Below the pieces are notes generated by a model. It ran no database searches and was not told the DNA's origin. It worked only from the letters and a program-made list of their open reading frames with translations. 64,000 nt of DNA from Mesobacillus boroniphilus JCM 21738 (GTDB lineage Bacteria > Bacillota > Bacilli > Bacillales > Cytobacillaceae). The position numbers and the translations under genes were made by a program. This document shows positions 17,044 through 26,428 of this stretch, one piece after another (the stretch's first letter is position 1; the number at the start of each line of letters is the position of its first letter). The stretch lies in assembly GCF_000517385.1 (NCBI RefSeq), contig NZ_BAUW01000005.1, forward strand, positions 37,084 through 101,083, read 5' to 3'.

Positions 17044-18186
17044 CTATAGATTCATTGGAATTTGGATGATGACTAAAGTCCCTGTGCCAATTTTGGAATG
17101 GATGTTCAGTTCGCCATTGAGCAGCTCCACCCTTTCCCTGATTCCAAGGATACCAAATGATTCAGGTTTGGCTTCATTGACATCAAAGCCTCTGCCATTG
17201 TCCTTTACCACTGCCATTACCAGGTCTCTTTTTATCTCCAGCTTAACCTGGATGATCGTTGCATTGGCGTGCTTCAGCGCGTTTTGTACCGATTCCTGAA
17301 TCATCCTGAACAGCGCAACTTCATATTTGGCATGGAGCCTTTTATCCTCACCCATATTTGAGAATTCTATTTTTGTCGTCTTATGATAGTCTTCGATTGT
17401 CTGTAAATATTTTTTGAGGGTAGGAACCAAACCTAAATCGTCAAGAGCCATTGGCCTCAAATCGTAGATGATTCTCCTGACCTCATATAGTGCCGAACGA
17501 ACCATCTTTTTCATGTCTTTGATCTCATTGATCGCTTCACTTGCGCTGCGTTCTTTATAGATTTTCTCTATAAGGTCTGATCGCATCATCACATTCGCCA
17601 GCATTTGTGCGGGACCGTCATGGATCTCACGGGAAAGCCTTTTTCGCTCATCTTCCTGGGCTTCGATGATTTTCAGGCCAAAATCCTGCTTCTGCTTCGC
17701 GGTTTCAAGTGCTTCACCCATTTGTCTGATATCGCTCATCAAATAATTCATGACGACGGTTATTTGAGAAACAAGGTGTTCAGCCTTTTCAATTGTTTCA
17801 CTTAACCCTAGAAGCCTTCGTTCAAGATCATCCCGTTTTTCCCGAAGCTGTTTTTCAATCTGCCTGTTAAGCGTCAGTTCCATTTGGAGCTTATGAGCAA
17901 CCTCATATGCCTCACGGACCTGCACTTCCGTATAATCCTTAAAGTGCTTGCTTACTTCTGACAGCCTTTTTCTCGCTGCTCTTACCTGGGTATCAAGAAA
18001 GTCACCTTCATTGATCGTTTGGGCAACCTTTCGTTTAATTTCTCTCAATTCATCTGTAATCGACTCATAATCCGAGCGGCATTCCTCGCCAATTCGAAAA
18101 ATTTCGTCTTTACTTTCGCCAACGGTTTCTATCATTTTTTCAAGAATCAGGTCAAGTGCTTTTGAGTCGAACATTTTAATAACCAT
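17044..18186 (-). CDS. degS: Cytoplasmic sensor histidine kinase DegS
   Basis: A 380-residue soluble kinase without membrane segments. Residues 1-175 form the long coiled-coil sensor region, including AYEVAHKLQMELTLNRQIEKQ. The HisKA_3 motif is LSREIHDGPAQMLANVMMRS with the phospho-His near residue 190. The ATPase domain shows ALKHAN (N box), VKDNGRGFD (G1) and GILGIRERVELLNGEL (G2). It phosphorylates DegU. The ATG at 18186 has GGGGGA at good spacing. Confidence 0.97.
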   Translation of the reverse strand: MVIKMFDSKALDLILEKMIETVGESKDEIFRIGEECRSDYESITDELREIKRKVAQTINEGDFLDTQVRAARKRLSEVSKHFKDYTEVQVREAYEVAHKLQMELTLNRQIEKQLREKRDDLERRLLGLSETIEKAEHLVSQITVVMNYLMSDIRQMGEALETAKQKQDFGLKIIEAQEDERKRLSREIHDGPAQMLANVMMRSDLIEKIYKERSASEAINEIKDMKKMVRSALYEVRRIIYDLRPMALDDLGLVPTLKKYLQTIEDYHKTTKIEFSNMGEDKRLHAKYEVALFRMIQESVQNALKHANATIIQVKLEIKRDLVMAVVKDNGRGFDVNEAKPESFGILGIRERVELLNGELNIHSKIGTGTLVIIQIPMNL

Positions 18187-18606
18187 TTAAATTCCCCCAC
18201 GGGTGGCACACATAGATATTTTATCGCGAAACATGGATGGTTACTAATTTCAACAAGAAAATCATGCCAATTTTGATAAAAATCGTCATAAAGACACATA
18301 AAGGATTTACCATTCTAAGTCTTATATCCTATAATTTTAGGAAATAAACTCCTCAATGAAAATTAAAACATTTTTCCGAAAATATTTATTGGAGATTCCC
18401 CTACTGGTAGGACCACTAAACATTATAACATCCATACATTTTTACTGTATTAAAGTTATATTACAATCATAAGACAAGAATTGTCCGATGTATGGCTTAA
18501 ACTTATAATGAATTGTAGCACTAAATAACGATAACGAAAACAAGCACTATGTCAAAATGACCATATAGAGTATTGGGAAATTTTCAAAAGAGAGGACCGA
18601 ACCTAA
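18187..18606. promoter_or_regulatory. Divergent degS / yvyE control region
   Basis: About 420 bp without a gene. A good SigA promoter for yvyE reads TTGTCC-N17-TATAAT (18481-18509). On the other strand TTGAGG-N17-TATAGG (18356-18328) could drive degS about 140 bp upstream of its start. The intervening AT-rich sequence could hold regulator sites, but none is recognisable. Confidence 0.65.
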
Positions 18607-19254
18607 TTGCTTCCAACTTATTATACAGTTACAGGCTATGGAGAAAATGAATTCGAGATACAAAAATCCCGGTTCATAGCATATATAGATAGAGCGGAAA
18701 CAGAGGAAGAGGCCCAAGAATTCATCCAGTCCATCAAGAAAAAAAACTGGAACGCGAATCATAATTGCTCTGCCTACCTTATTGGCGAGAATGACCACAT
18801 CCAGAAGGCCAATGATGATGGAGAACCAAGCGGCACTGCCGGTGTCCCAATCCTTGAGGTTTTAAAAAAGAAGCATTTAAAGGATACGGTTGTTGTAATC
18901 ACCCGCTACTTCGGCGGCATCAAACTTGGAGCCGGGGGCTTGATTCGCGCTTATGGCAAGGCAACTTCGGAAGGAATCCGAACTACTGGTATAGTGAAGA
19001 GAACATTAACAAGTATAATTCATGTCTCGATGGAGTATACTTTGCTGGGGAAAATAGAAAATGAATTAAGGTCTTCTATTTATACTGTAAAGCAAATTCA
19101 TTACAATGAGCTAGTTGAATTCGAAGTGTACGTTAAGGATAACCAAAAAGAAGATTTTAAAGAATGGATGGTAGATTTAACAAATGGCAAAAGTACTTTA
19201 TGGGAAGGCGAAATCACTTACCTTGAAGAAGAAAGTAGCATTTTAGACAACTAA
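18607..19254 (+). CDS. yvyE: YvyE, IMPACT/YigZ family protein
   Basis: A 215-residue protein starting at TTG 18607 behind GAGAGGA. The N-terminal UPF0029 domain shows KSRFIAYIDRAETEEEA, NHNCSAYLIG, NDDGEPSGTAGVPIL and the VVITRYFGGIKLGAGGLIRAYG signature; the C-terminal DUF1949 ferredoxin-like domain spans about 140-200. The family resembles eukaryotic IMPACT; its bacterial role is not settled. It is divergent from degS as in B. subtilis. Confidence 0.93.
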   Translation: MLPTYYTVTGYGENEFEIQKSRFIAYIDRAETEEEAQEFIQSIKKKNWNANHNCSAYLIGENDHIQKANDDGEPSGTAGVPILEVLKKKHLKDTVVVITRYFGGIKLGAGGLIRAYGKATSEGIRTTGIVKRTLTSIIHVSMEYTLLGKIENELRSSIYTVKQIHYNELVEFEVYVKDNQKEDFKEWMVDLTNGKSTLWEGEITYLEEESSILDN

Positions 19255-19334
19255 CCCATATTTACTATTCTTTTTTTATCCTATAAAATAAAGTATTGTG
19301 CCAAACATTATTCCATATAAAAGTAGGGATTAAT

Positions 19335-20339
19335 ATGTCCAAGACGAGAATGGGAAGGAAGAAACGCAGAGCTAAACGTTTTATCCGCGTTACCCTCTTT
19401 CTTTTCCTTTTAATATCATTTGGGGGATTATCATACTATGCATTTGATTTGTTTTATGATGCTAAAGAAGCAACGGATAGCATATATGAAAAACTTTCGT
19501 CAGAAGATGAAGACGGAGTAAAAGAGAATATTAGAGTAACAAAAGATCCTTTTACTATATTATTAGCAGGAATAGAAAATCAGGATGGCGGAACAGGACG
19601 GTCGGATGTCTTGATGTTAGTTACAGTCAATCCAAAAACGGAAGAAATATATCTTTTGAGTATTCCACGAGATACGAGGACGTATATTCCAGATGCCGGA
19701 TATGACTCAAAAATCACTCATTCATACGGACATGGCGGCATATCAGCGACTATGAAAACTGTCGAAAATATGCTTGATGTTCCTATCGATTACTATATCA
19801 CAACAAATTTTGATGGATTTGAAGATGTCGTCGATACACTTGGTGGAGTAACAGTAGATGTGCCTTTCACATTTAAAGCTCAGCTTACAGGCAGCTTGAA
19901 GTGGAAAACATACAATGAAGGAGAAATGGACCTCAATGGGAATGAAGCTTTGGCTTATGTTCGAATGAGAAAATCTGACCCTAAGGGTGACATGGGGCGA
20001 AATGAAAGGCAACAGCAAGTCATAAAAGCAATTATCGACAAAGGAACATCTTTCAAATCAATAACCAAGGTTGATGATATTATGAATGATCTTGGCGAAA
20101 ACGTCAGGACTGATATACCACCAAGCAAATTTGTCAGTTTCATTCAGCTCTATTCTAAATTAAAAGACAATAATATCCAGAACTTATCGCTGAAGGGCTA
20201 CGATGATAATATTAATGATGTTTATTATTATATCCCTGATCAAGCTTCTTTAGATGAGATTAGCCAGAAAGTAAATTATACTTTGGACAAAAGATCAGTC
20301 GTTCACGAAAGTCAAAATTCGGATAATGATAATGAATAA
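19335..20339 (+). CDS. LytR-CpsA-Psr (LCP) glycopolymer ligase
   Basis: 334 residues from ATG 19335 (AGTAGGGAT upstream). A basic cytoplasmic start (MGRKKRRAKRF) precedes one TM segment (about 17-37). The LCP domain has DPFTILLAGIENQDGGTGRSDVLM, SIPRDTRTYIP with catalytic Arg/Asp residues, and a DMGRNERQQQVIKAII segment with the second conserved Arg. LCP enzymes transfer undecaprenyl-linked teichoic acids or other anionic polymers to peptidoglycan. It lies between yvyE and a lyt-type autolysin operon, as TagU/LytR genes do in Bacillus; exact orthology is not resolved. Confidence 0.93.
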   Translation: MSKTRMGRKKRRAKRFIRVTLFLFLLISFGGLSYYAFDLFYDAKEATDSIYEKLSSEDEDGVKENIRVTKDPFTILLAGIENQDGGTGRSDVLMLVTVNPKTEEIYLLSIPRDTRTYIPDAGYDSKITHSYGHGGISATMKTVENMLDVPIDYYITTNFDGFEDVVDTLGGVTVDVPFTFKAQLTGSLKWKTYNEGEMDLNGNEALAYVRMRKSDPKGDMGRNERQQQVIKAIIDKGTSFKSITKVDDIMNDLGENVRTDIPPSKFVSFIQLYSKLKDNNIQNLSLKGYDDNINDVYYYIPDQASLDEISQKVNYTLDKRSVVHESQNSDNDNE

Positions 20340-20344
20340 TTTGT

Positions 20345-20372
20345 AGAAACCTTTGATAGGTTTCTTTTTTTG
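20345..20372 (+). terminator. Terminator after the LCP gene
   Basis: AGAAACC / GGTTTCT stem around CTTTGATA followed by TTTTTTTG. Confidence 0.85.
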
Positions 20373-20419
20373 TCTAATTTTCGGTTAAATTTACCATTTG
20401 GGAATTCTCTATATATTCT

Positions 20420-20445
20420 TAACCTAGATTTTTTTTGTCCGATAA
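20420..20445 (+). promoter_or_regulatory. Candidate SigD promoter of the autolysin operon
   Basis: TAAC-N14-TCCGATAA resembles the SigD consensus TAAA-N14-16-GCCGATAT and lies about 135 bp upstream of the amidase start. In B. subtilis the equivalent lytABC operon is partly SigD-dependent, which fits. Confidence 0.55.
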
Positions 20446-20581
20446 AAGTCTATGAAGCATCTATCATCCTATCTGTATGCAAATATTACCAAGACAACTA
20501 GCACTTTATTACGATTGGAACATTTGTCATATTTTGATAGAATGTGTAATTGAAGCGAAAAATACCAAACGGAGGGATAAT

Positions 20582-22810
20582 GTGAAAAAATTACTAGCTT
20601 CTTCAGTCTTGTCAACCGCTATCCTTTTTCCTGTTCTTGTGAATGCAGAAGACTTAGCTATTCCTGCTAATATGGTAGTAGACCAGAAGGTTGAAGTCCG
20701 AAAAGGAGCTACTACAAATTACCCAGTTGTTACTAACCTTTCGTCAGGTCAAAATGTCAAAGTAGTCGATGAATTCACCAATTCTATAGGTGAACTCTGG
20801 TACCGAGTTGATTTGGGTACTTCTTATGGCTGGGCACCCGCGACTTACTTTGTCAATACGACAGCAACAATCCAAATAGGGTCATATGCACTAATCAAAG
20901 AGGAAACTGTCAACGTCCGTAAAGGAGCGACCACATCTTATGAGATTGTGACTAAGCTCTCCAAAGGGACCACAGTAAAGGTAATTGATCAGTTTAAGAA
21001 TTCCAGAGGTGAACTTTGGTATCGAATTGAGTCGGGTGACATAAAAGGATGGGTTCTATCTACTCTATTAGAGCCAAAGCCAACAATTAATCCACCAACT
21101 CCACCAAGCGATCCTAGCCTTCCTGCCATTGGTTCCTATGTTTATAGTTACATAGATAAACTGGATGTCCGTAGAGGCGCAAGTCCTTCTTATGCTGCCG
21201 TAGCTTCTCTGTCACTGAATCAGAAGGTAAAAGTAGTCGCTCACTTCACTAACTCAAATGGTGATTCCTGGCTAAGAGTAGCAGTGAATTCAACCTCAAT
21301 GGGATGGGTTCCAGCAAAGTCTGTTGGAACGACAGCCGCAATTAACGAAACATTATATGTTTCAGTAGATATTGCTAACTTGAGAAATGGCCCATCTTTA
21401 AATGATGAGGTAATTGCACAGGTTGGCAAAGGGACAGTTCTTAAAGCTGTGACGGCTCAGCAAAATTCAAGCACAGATATTTGGTATAAAGTAATAACAC
21501 CATCTAATCAAACTGCGTGGATTCATTCTTCTATCGTATCGAAGACAGCTCCTGCTATTGGAACAACTAAATATATTGGCACAAAGAACGCGGCAATGTA
21601 TTCTGGTGCGACCTTCCAATATAAAGTTACTGAGCGACTGACTTACATGAGCAAAGTAACAGTTTTAAAAGAGTTTGTAAATTCATTGGGCCAAAAATGG
21701 GTTCAGATTAAAAGCTCTACTGGAAAAACCGGTTGGACTCCAGCATATGAAGTAATATCGTCCACAAAGGATTACCAATACCTTTACGCGCTAAATAACT
21801 CAGTAATTAGAAAAGGTGCTTCTACTAAATATGCCGTATCTGCATACTTAAAAGAAAATGAACCTTTGATTGTGTTAAATAAACTTGGAAACTGGACAAA
21901 TGTTGAAACTTTAAACGGAGTTAGAGGGTGGATTGACAATTCACAAACCTCCCAGGTTTCCCTAAAAAGGCTCACCTCCCCAATCATTTCAACTGTTGAG
22001 GGAATGCCAAATATAACATGGAATAAGACGACTGATTTTAACTTTACTTATTCTATGGTTTCAAACCAATTAAAGTTATCTGGTGGATTAACTGATATTG
22101 AAATTCCAAGCAGCAAAATACCAGGTATTTCTTCAATTACTACTACTGCAATTGGTAGTAATGAAGAAGCAGTCGTTCTTTCATTTGAACCAGGATATAC
22201 TTTCACAATACGTAATCATCAAAATAAGGTGACAATCAAAGTACTCCCTGCTGTCCTGTCAGGCAAGAAAATCATTATTGACCCAGGTCACGGTGGAAAA
22301 GATTCCGGAGCAGTTGGTCCAACTGGCCTGAAAGAAAAGGATGTCAATCTGGGAACCGCATTACTCCTTAAGAAAGAACTAGAGAAGTTTGGGGCCACTG
22401 TTAAGCTAACTCGCAGTACGGATGTATTTTTAGAACTGGAAGAGCGAACTGCTATTGCTAATTCAACTGATTATGACGCTTTTATAAGTATCCATGCAGA
22501 TTCATACTCTTCAACGTCTTATGGTACATCAACATTTTACAACAGTTCCGTCAACTTCAATGGACCAAAGAGTAAAGTATTAGCTTATGATATTCAACCA
22601 TACCTTGCTTCTTCACTCGGTACCCATAACCGTGGTGTTCTAGAAAAGAACTTTTATGTGAACAGAATGAATGAGCTATCTAGTATTCTAGTAGAATTAG
22701 CTTTCATTTCAAATCCAAAGGAAGAGGCAATGTTAAAAACCAACAGCTTCAGACAAAAGGCAGCTGAAGGGATAAGAAAAGGCCTCCAGGAATATTTTTC
22801 TAAATTATAA
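20582..22810 (+). CDS. N-acetylmuramoyl-L-alanine amidase with six SH3b repeats
   Basis: 742 residues from GTG 20582, chosen for GGAGGGATAAT immediately upstream and a signal peptide (KKLLASSVLSTAILF...VNA) at the very start. Six SH3b-type repeats cover about residues 30-475, most with the signature V-R-K-G-A-T/S-x-x-Y and a W-Y-R-V/I...GW tail. An AMIN-like beta domain (about 480-570) follows. The C-terminal Amidase_3 domain has zinc ligands in IIIDPGHGG, LKEKDVNL and SIHAD and the catalytic Glu in SSILVELAFISNP. It would cleave the MurNAc-L-Ala bond in the wall. It occupies the place of LytC but uses SH3b instead of CWB2 wall-binding repeats. Confidence 0.93.
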   Translation: MKKLLASSVLSTAILFPVLVNAEDLAIPANMVVDQKVEVRKGATTNYPVVTNLSSGQNVKVVDEFTNSIGELWYRVDLGTSYGWAPATYFVNTTATIQIGSYALIKEETVNVRKGATTSYEIVTKLSKGTTVKVIDQFKNSRGELWYRIESGDIKGWVLSTLLEPKPTINPPTPPSDPSLPAIGSYVYSYIDKLDVRRGASPSYAAVASLSLNQKVKVVAHFTNSNGDSWLRVAVNSTSMGWVPAKSVGTTAAINETLYVSVDIANLRNGPSLNDEVIAQVGKGTVLKAVTAQQNSSTDIWYKVITPSNQTAWIHSSIVSKTAPAIGTTKYIGTKNAAMYSGATFQYKVTERLTYMSKVTVLKEFVNSLGQKWVQIKSSTGKTGWTPAYEVISSTKDYQYLYALNNSVIRKGASTKYAVSAYLKENEPLIVLNKLGNWTNVETLNGVRGWIDNSQTSQVSLKRLTSPIISTVEGMPNITWNKTTDFNFTYSMVSNQLKLSGGLTDIEIPSSKIPGISSITTTAIGSNEEAVVLSFEPGYTFTIRNHQNKVTIKVLPAVLSGKKIIIDPGHGGKDSGAVGPTGLKEKDVNLGTALLLKKELEKFGATVKLTRSTDVFLELEERTAIANSTDYDAFISIHADSYSSTSYGTSTFYNSSVNFNGPKSKVLAYDIQPYLASSLGTHNRGVLEKNFYVNRMNELSSILVELAFISNPKEEAMLKTNSFRQKAAEGIRKGLQEYFSKL

Positions 22811-22857
22811 GGGTATTTTCTCTATTGGGTTTAAGTGTTAATCTACTAATATAGACA

Positions 22858-22893
22858 GGGTATTATAAGTATAATACCCTCTTCTTTTTGGTA
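22858..22893 (+). terminator. Hairpin between the amidase and SH3b-protein genes
   Basis: Perfect 10-bp stem GGGTATTATA / TATAATACCC with a two-base loop followed by a T-rich run. It may terminate or partly attenuate transcription into the next two genes. Confidence 0.75.
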
Positions 22894-22923
22894 TAAACAT
22901 ATTTTAGGAGGATTAATAAAATA

Positions 22924-23613
22924 ATGAATCACACAAAAAAATTATTAGTCGCTGGTATGATTACAGTTGGAATGGGATCAGGGGCATTTTTATTTACCCC
23001 AAAGGAAATGGATGCTTCCGGAAATGTCGTTCTTGCCAGTGTTGATTGGGTTACAAGTCAATTAAATCCAGTAAATTCAAAAATATCCGAGCTAGAGTCC
23101 AAACTGGCAGCACAACAACAAGAGATTAATAATCTAAAAGCACAAATTGGCAGTACAACGAACCCGCCGACAACTCCTCCTACAGGCCAATTGCCTTCTG
23201 TTGTATATGCTAAAGGTACTGTATCAATCCATTCAGGGGCAACTAAGGATTATAAAGTAATCGCAACAAAGACAGCAGGTTCCAGTCTTAAGGTTGTTGA
23301 TTCATTCACTGGGTCTGCAGGTCTATGGTACAGAGTAGAGCTTTCATCAACAGTGAGAGGATGGGTTTACTCTGGTGATATATCGACGACAAAACCAACT
23401 GCCACTGTACCAACACAAGTGGTGACCACAGGTGATGTTCACCTTCGCAAAGGAGCTACAACATCATATCCTGTCATTGAAACTTTAAAAGCTGGTACAA
23501 CCCATAAATATATCTCAACGTTTGTGAATTCTGCAGGAGAAAAATGGTATAACATCCAAACAGCTTCTGGTAATAAAGGATGGGTATTCAGCGGTTTAAG
23601 TGAGGTGAAATAA
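22924..23613 (+). CDS. Secreted SH3b-domain protein
   Basis: A 229-residue protein behind TTTTAGGAGG. It has a signal-like N-terminus (MNHTKKLLVAGMITVGMGSGAF), a short coiled coil (residues about 50-77, KISELESKLAAQQQEINNL), a Pro/Thr linker (NPPTTPPTG) and two SH3b repeats (about 95-155 and 165-228). No catalytic domain is present. It sits between the amidase and the SpoIID-like protein, where B. subtilis has lytA/lytB, so it may be a wall-binding partner of the autolysin. Its stop is one base from the next start. Confidence 0.85.
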   Translation: MNHTKKLLVAGMITVGMGSGAFLFTPKEMDASGNVVLASVDWVTSQLNPVNSKISELESKLAAQQQEINNLKAQIGSTTNPPTTPPTGQLPSVVYAKGTVSIHSGATKDYKVIATKTAGSSLKVVDSFTGSAGLWYRVELSSTVRGWVYSGDISTTKPTATVPTQVVTTGDVHLRKGATTSYPVIETLKAGTTHKYISTFVNSAGEKWYNIQTASGNKGWVFSGLSEVK

Positions 23614-23614
23614 C

Positions 23615-25141
23615 TTGAAAAAAATTGCAGGTTTTTTGGCTTTTTTCATGTTATTCTCACTTGCACCGAGAATGATTGAAGCAGCAGAGCCAGTTCAATA
23701 TCCAAATGAAGTTCAAGTATCCGTTTTGCTTTCTTCTAATTTTCCTATGTTATTAGATGGGACTTACGAGCTTCATAATATTGATAATAATTCCAAAACT
23801 GTGATTCCACAAAACACGAATCTATCAGTTAAGAGTGATAGTACTGGAATTACAGTAAGTTATCCAGGGTTTAGCAAAAAAGCAAAAAATGGTTTTAATT
23901 TAAGAGAGTTAAAAGGCTCAAAAAAGTTAGCAATATTTAACTCAACGACTGAAATGAGAAGAGGAGCCTCTACTTCATATGAGGTCGTTAAGACGTTTAA
24001 ATCTGGTGAAAGTGCAGATTACAATTTCTCATTTACGAACGGTTCTGGTGAGTTATGGTATAACGTAACATCCGGAAGCAGTACTGGCTGGATATTATCC
24101 AAAACTGCAACTCTTTCTGAAGTTCCTTCTCTTGCAATTGCAAAAGTGAACAATAATCTTTCTTATAGGGGCAGTTTTTATTTAGATCCAAATGGTTCCC
24201 AAGTCCAGTTAATCAATAAATTGGACATGGAGGATTATCTAAAAGGCGTTGTGCCTAGTGAAATGCCAGCTTCATGGAATATGGAAGCGTTAAAAGCACA
24301 AGCGATAGCTGCCCGAAGCTATGCAGCCAATATGATGATGCTGACGAGTACAGCTGCTAGTCAAGTATATCGAGGCTATACTGCTGAGACTACAAGAACA
24401 AACACAGCGATTAAAGAAACCACAGGCTTAATGGTGAAATACAATGGCAAGCCAATCCAGGCGTTTTTCCATTCGACAAGCGGCGGGAAAACAGCAAACG
24501 TAGGTGATGTTTGGAATTCAGACCAATCATACTTCCCATATTTAGTTTCTGTTCCTGATCCTTATGAAAAGGCGCCATTAAGTAATTGGAGCGAAACTTT
24601 TGCTGCAAGCACGATTGTACAAAAATTTGGTTTTAGCAGTAATGCACAGTTACTGAATATCACCTTAGACAAAAAGGGTGTAAATGGTGAAGTAAGAGGA
24701 GTTACCGTACAAACCTCAGAAGGAACAAAAACGATAACAGGGAATGAAAATGTAATCAGAAAATTATTCCCTTTGAATAACTCGAGTGTATACAATATGT
24801 TGTATTCCAATTGGTTTGATATTGCCGATCTATCCAAATCAGGCGGGAGTGTATCAGTCCAGACCTCAAGCGGATCAATGACCCTTGACGACCTCAAAGG
24901 ACAAACAGTTCAAACTTCAAGTGGACGCATCACGTTAAGTGATTCCAAGGTTTCGATCCAGACATCTAATGGCATCATCACAAATGAAGGAAGCGGCATC
25001 TCCTCCATTACCTTAGAAGGCAAAGGCTGGGGCCACAGAATCGGTATGAGCCAATACGGAGCAAAAGGCTTCGCGGAAAACGGCTACACAGCCACCCAGA
25101 TTATTACACATTATTTCAAGGGTACAACCGTTTCAAAATAA
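23615..25141 (+). CDS. SpoIID/LytB-domain amidase modifier with SH3b repeat
   Basis: 508 residues with a signal peptide (KKIAGFLAFFMLFSLAPRMIEA). A single SH3b repeat lies near residues 105-165 (TTEMRRGASTSYEVV...GWIL). The SpoIID domain starts near 190 (YRGSFYLDP...LINKLDMEDYLKGVVPSEMPASWNMEALKAQAIAARSYA) and ends with GKGWGHRIGMSQYGAKGFAENGYTATQII. SpoIID enzymes are lytic transglycosylases acting on denuded glycan; LytB (CwbA) stimulates the LytC amidase. A Ser/Thr-rich repetitive segment (VQTSSGSMTL, VQTSSGRITL) interrupts the domain around 410-450. Convergent with the glycosyltransferase downstream. Confidence 0.9.
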   Translation: MKKIAGFLAFFMLFSLAPRMIEAAEPVQYPNEVQVSVLLSSNFPMLLDGTYELHNIDNNSKTVIPQNTNLSVKSDSTGITVSYPGFSKKAKNGFNLRELKGSKKLAIFNSTTEMRRGASTSYEVVKTFKSGESADYNFSFTNGSGELWYNVTSGSSTGWILSKTATLSEVPSLAIAKVNNNLSYRGSFYLDPNGSQVQLINKLDMEDYLKGVVPSEMPASWNMEALKAQAIAARSYAANMMMLTSTAASQVYRGYTAETTRTNTAIKETTGLMVKYNGKPIQAFFHSTSGGKTANVGDVWNSDQSYFPYLVSVPDPYEKAPLSNWSETFAASTIVQKFGFSSNAQLLNITLDKKGVNGEVRGVTVQTSEGTKTITGNENVIRKLFPLNNSSVYNMLYSNWFDIADLSKSGGSVSVQTSSGSMTLDDLKGQTVQTSSGRITLSDSKVSIQTSNGIITNEGSGISSITLEGKGWGHRIGMSQYGAKGFAENGYTATQIITHYFKGTTVSK

Positions 25142-25145
25142 TATA

Positions 25146-25197
25146 AACAAACAAGGGCCAGGCCCCTACTAAAGTAGGGGCCTGGCCCTTGTTTGTT
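25146..25197. repeat. REP palindrome A
   Basis: Core arm GGGCCAGGCCCCTACT, loop AA, perfect complementary arm; copy-specific flanks AACAAACAA and TTGTTTGTT extend the stem to 25 bp. It lies between two convergent genes and could act as a bidirectional terminator. Copy A of a nine-member family restricted to 25.1-62.8 kb. Confidence 0.95.
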
Positions 25198-25200
25198 GTT

Positions 25201-26415
25201 CTATTTGATATTTTCCAACAGGTTGTCGACGATGCTTTTCCATGAGTATTGTTCGATGGCTAGTTTTCGGCCGTTTTCGCGCATTTGTTTATATTCGGCT
25301 TCGCCTAGTTCTGCTAATTTAATGGTCATTTCTGCCATAGCCGCTGGGTTTTCTGGCTCAGCGATTTTACCGCAATTGTATTCTTCCAGGATAGATGCAC
25401 TCTCACCGCTGCCACAGTATAAAACAGGGGTGCCTGTAGAGATGGCTGGAAAAATTTTAGAAGGCCTTGCTCCTTTGAACAACTCAATATTCCTTAGGGA
25501 TACGATACTGAAATCGGCTACTGAAAACATTTTCGGCATCTCTGAGACAGGAACAGAACCATAGAAGGTAACATTAGTGAGATTTAGGTCATCCTTCATT
25601 TTCAGGAGCTTTTCCCTTTCCTGCCCATCTCCTACGAATAGAAAATGAATATCAGGATGAGTATCTTTTATCAGTGCTGCTGCCTCTAAAACCGAATCTA
25701 ATCCTTGTGCATATCCGAGAGTACCTGCATACATAAATACTTTCTTACCTACTAACCCTGTTTTGTCAAGAATATCCTGATTCTTAGGCAAAGGGATAAA
25801 TGTATCCGTATTAACACCATTTGGAAGTAAAAATACATCTTCTTCCTTCTTCCCTTTTTTCACCATATAATCTTTAATTCCATCGGTGGCCGTGGCAATT
25901 TTCCATGACTTCTTATAGAGGAATAACTCCAGCTTTTCCGCCAATTTAATAAAGGTTTTATTTTTCAGTATTCCTAGTTCAACAGCTGATTCAGGCCAAA
26001 TATCTGCTATATTGAATACAAACTTTGCCCTTTTTATTTTAGCTCCCAGATATCCTGTGATACCGAGAAATAATGGCGGAGAATTACAAATGATGACATC
26101 TGTAGGCTTTGATTTAAAAATCGAGTAGAAAGCACTGAATGTAAACGAAAAGTAAGACGCAAGTCTCTTCCAAAAGCTTCCCTTCGGAGAAGGATAAATC
26201 CAGGAACGATGGACCGGAATACCGTCCCACATTTCAAACTTATAAAACATTCCCTGATACTCTTCAGGAATGACTCCTTTAGGGTGATGTGGAAAAGCGG
26301 TCAAGACTTCCACCTGGTGGCCTCTGTTAATCAGTTCCCTGCTAACTTCATAAACTCGAATTTGAGGGGCGCCGGTTTCCGGGGGAAAGTGCTGGCACAG
26401 GTAGATGACTCTCAT
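25201..26415 (-). CDS. GT4 glycosyltransferase (WbuB-like)
   Basis: A 404-residue glycosyltransferase. The N-terminal acceptor half has MRVIYLCQHFPPETGAPQIR and ADIWPESAVELG. The nucleotide-sugar half has GTLGYAQGLDSVLEAA, GDGQEREKL and the E-x7-E region GARPSKIFPAISTGTPVLYCGSGESA. These features resemble WbuB-type enzymes that add amino sugars to undecaprenyl-linked intermediates. It is the last gene of the minus-strand polysaccharide operon; the donor sugar cannot be told from sequence. Confidence 0.88.
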   Translation of the reverse strand: MRVIYLCQHFPPETGAPQIRVYEVSRELINRGHQVEVLTAFPHHPKGVIPEEYQGMFYKFEMWDGIPVHRSWIYPSPKGSFWKRLASYFSFTFSAFYSIFKSKPTDVIICNSPPLFLGITGYLGAKIKRAKFVFNIADIWPESAVELGILKNKTFIKLAEKLELFLYKKSWKIATATDGIKDYMVKKGKKEEDVFLLPNGVNTDTFIPLPKNQDILDKTGLVGKKVFMYAGTLGYAQGLDSVLEAAALIKDTHPDIHFLFVGDGQEREKLLKMKDDLNLTNVTFYGSVPVSEMPKMFSVADFSIVSLRNIELFKGARPSKIFPAISTGTPVLYCGSGESASILEEYNCGKIAEPENPAAMAEMTIKLAELGEAEYKQMRENGRKLAIEQYSWKSIVDNLLENIK

Positions 26416-26428
26416 TCTTCCAACTCCA

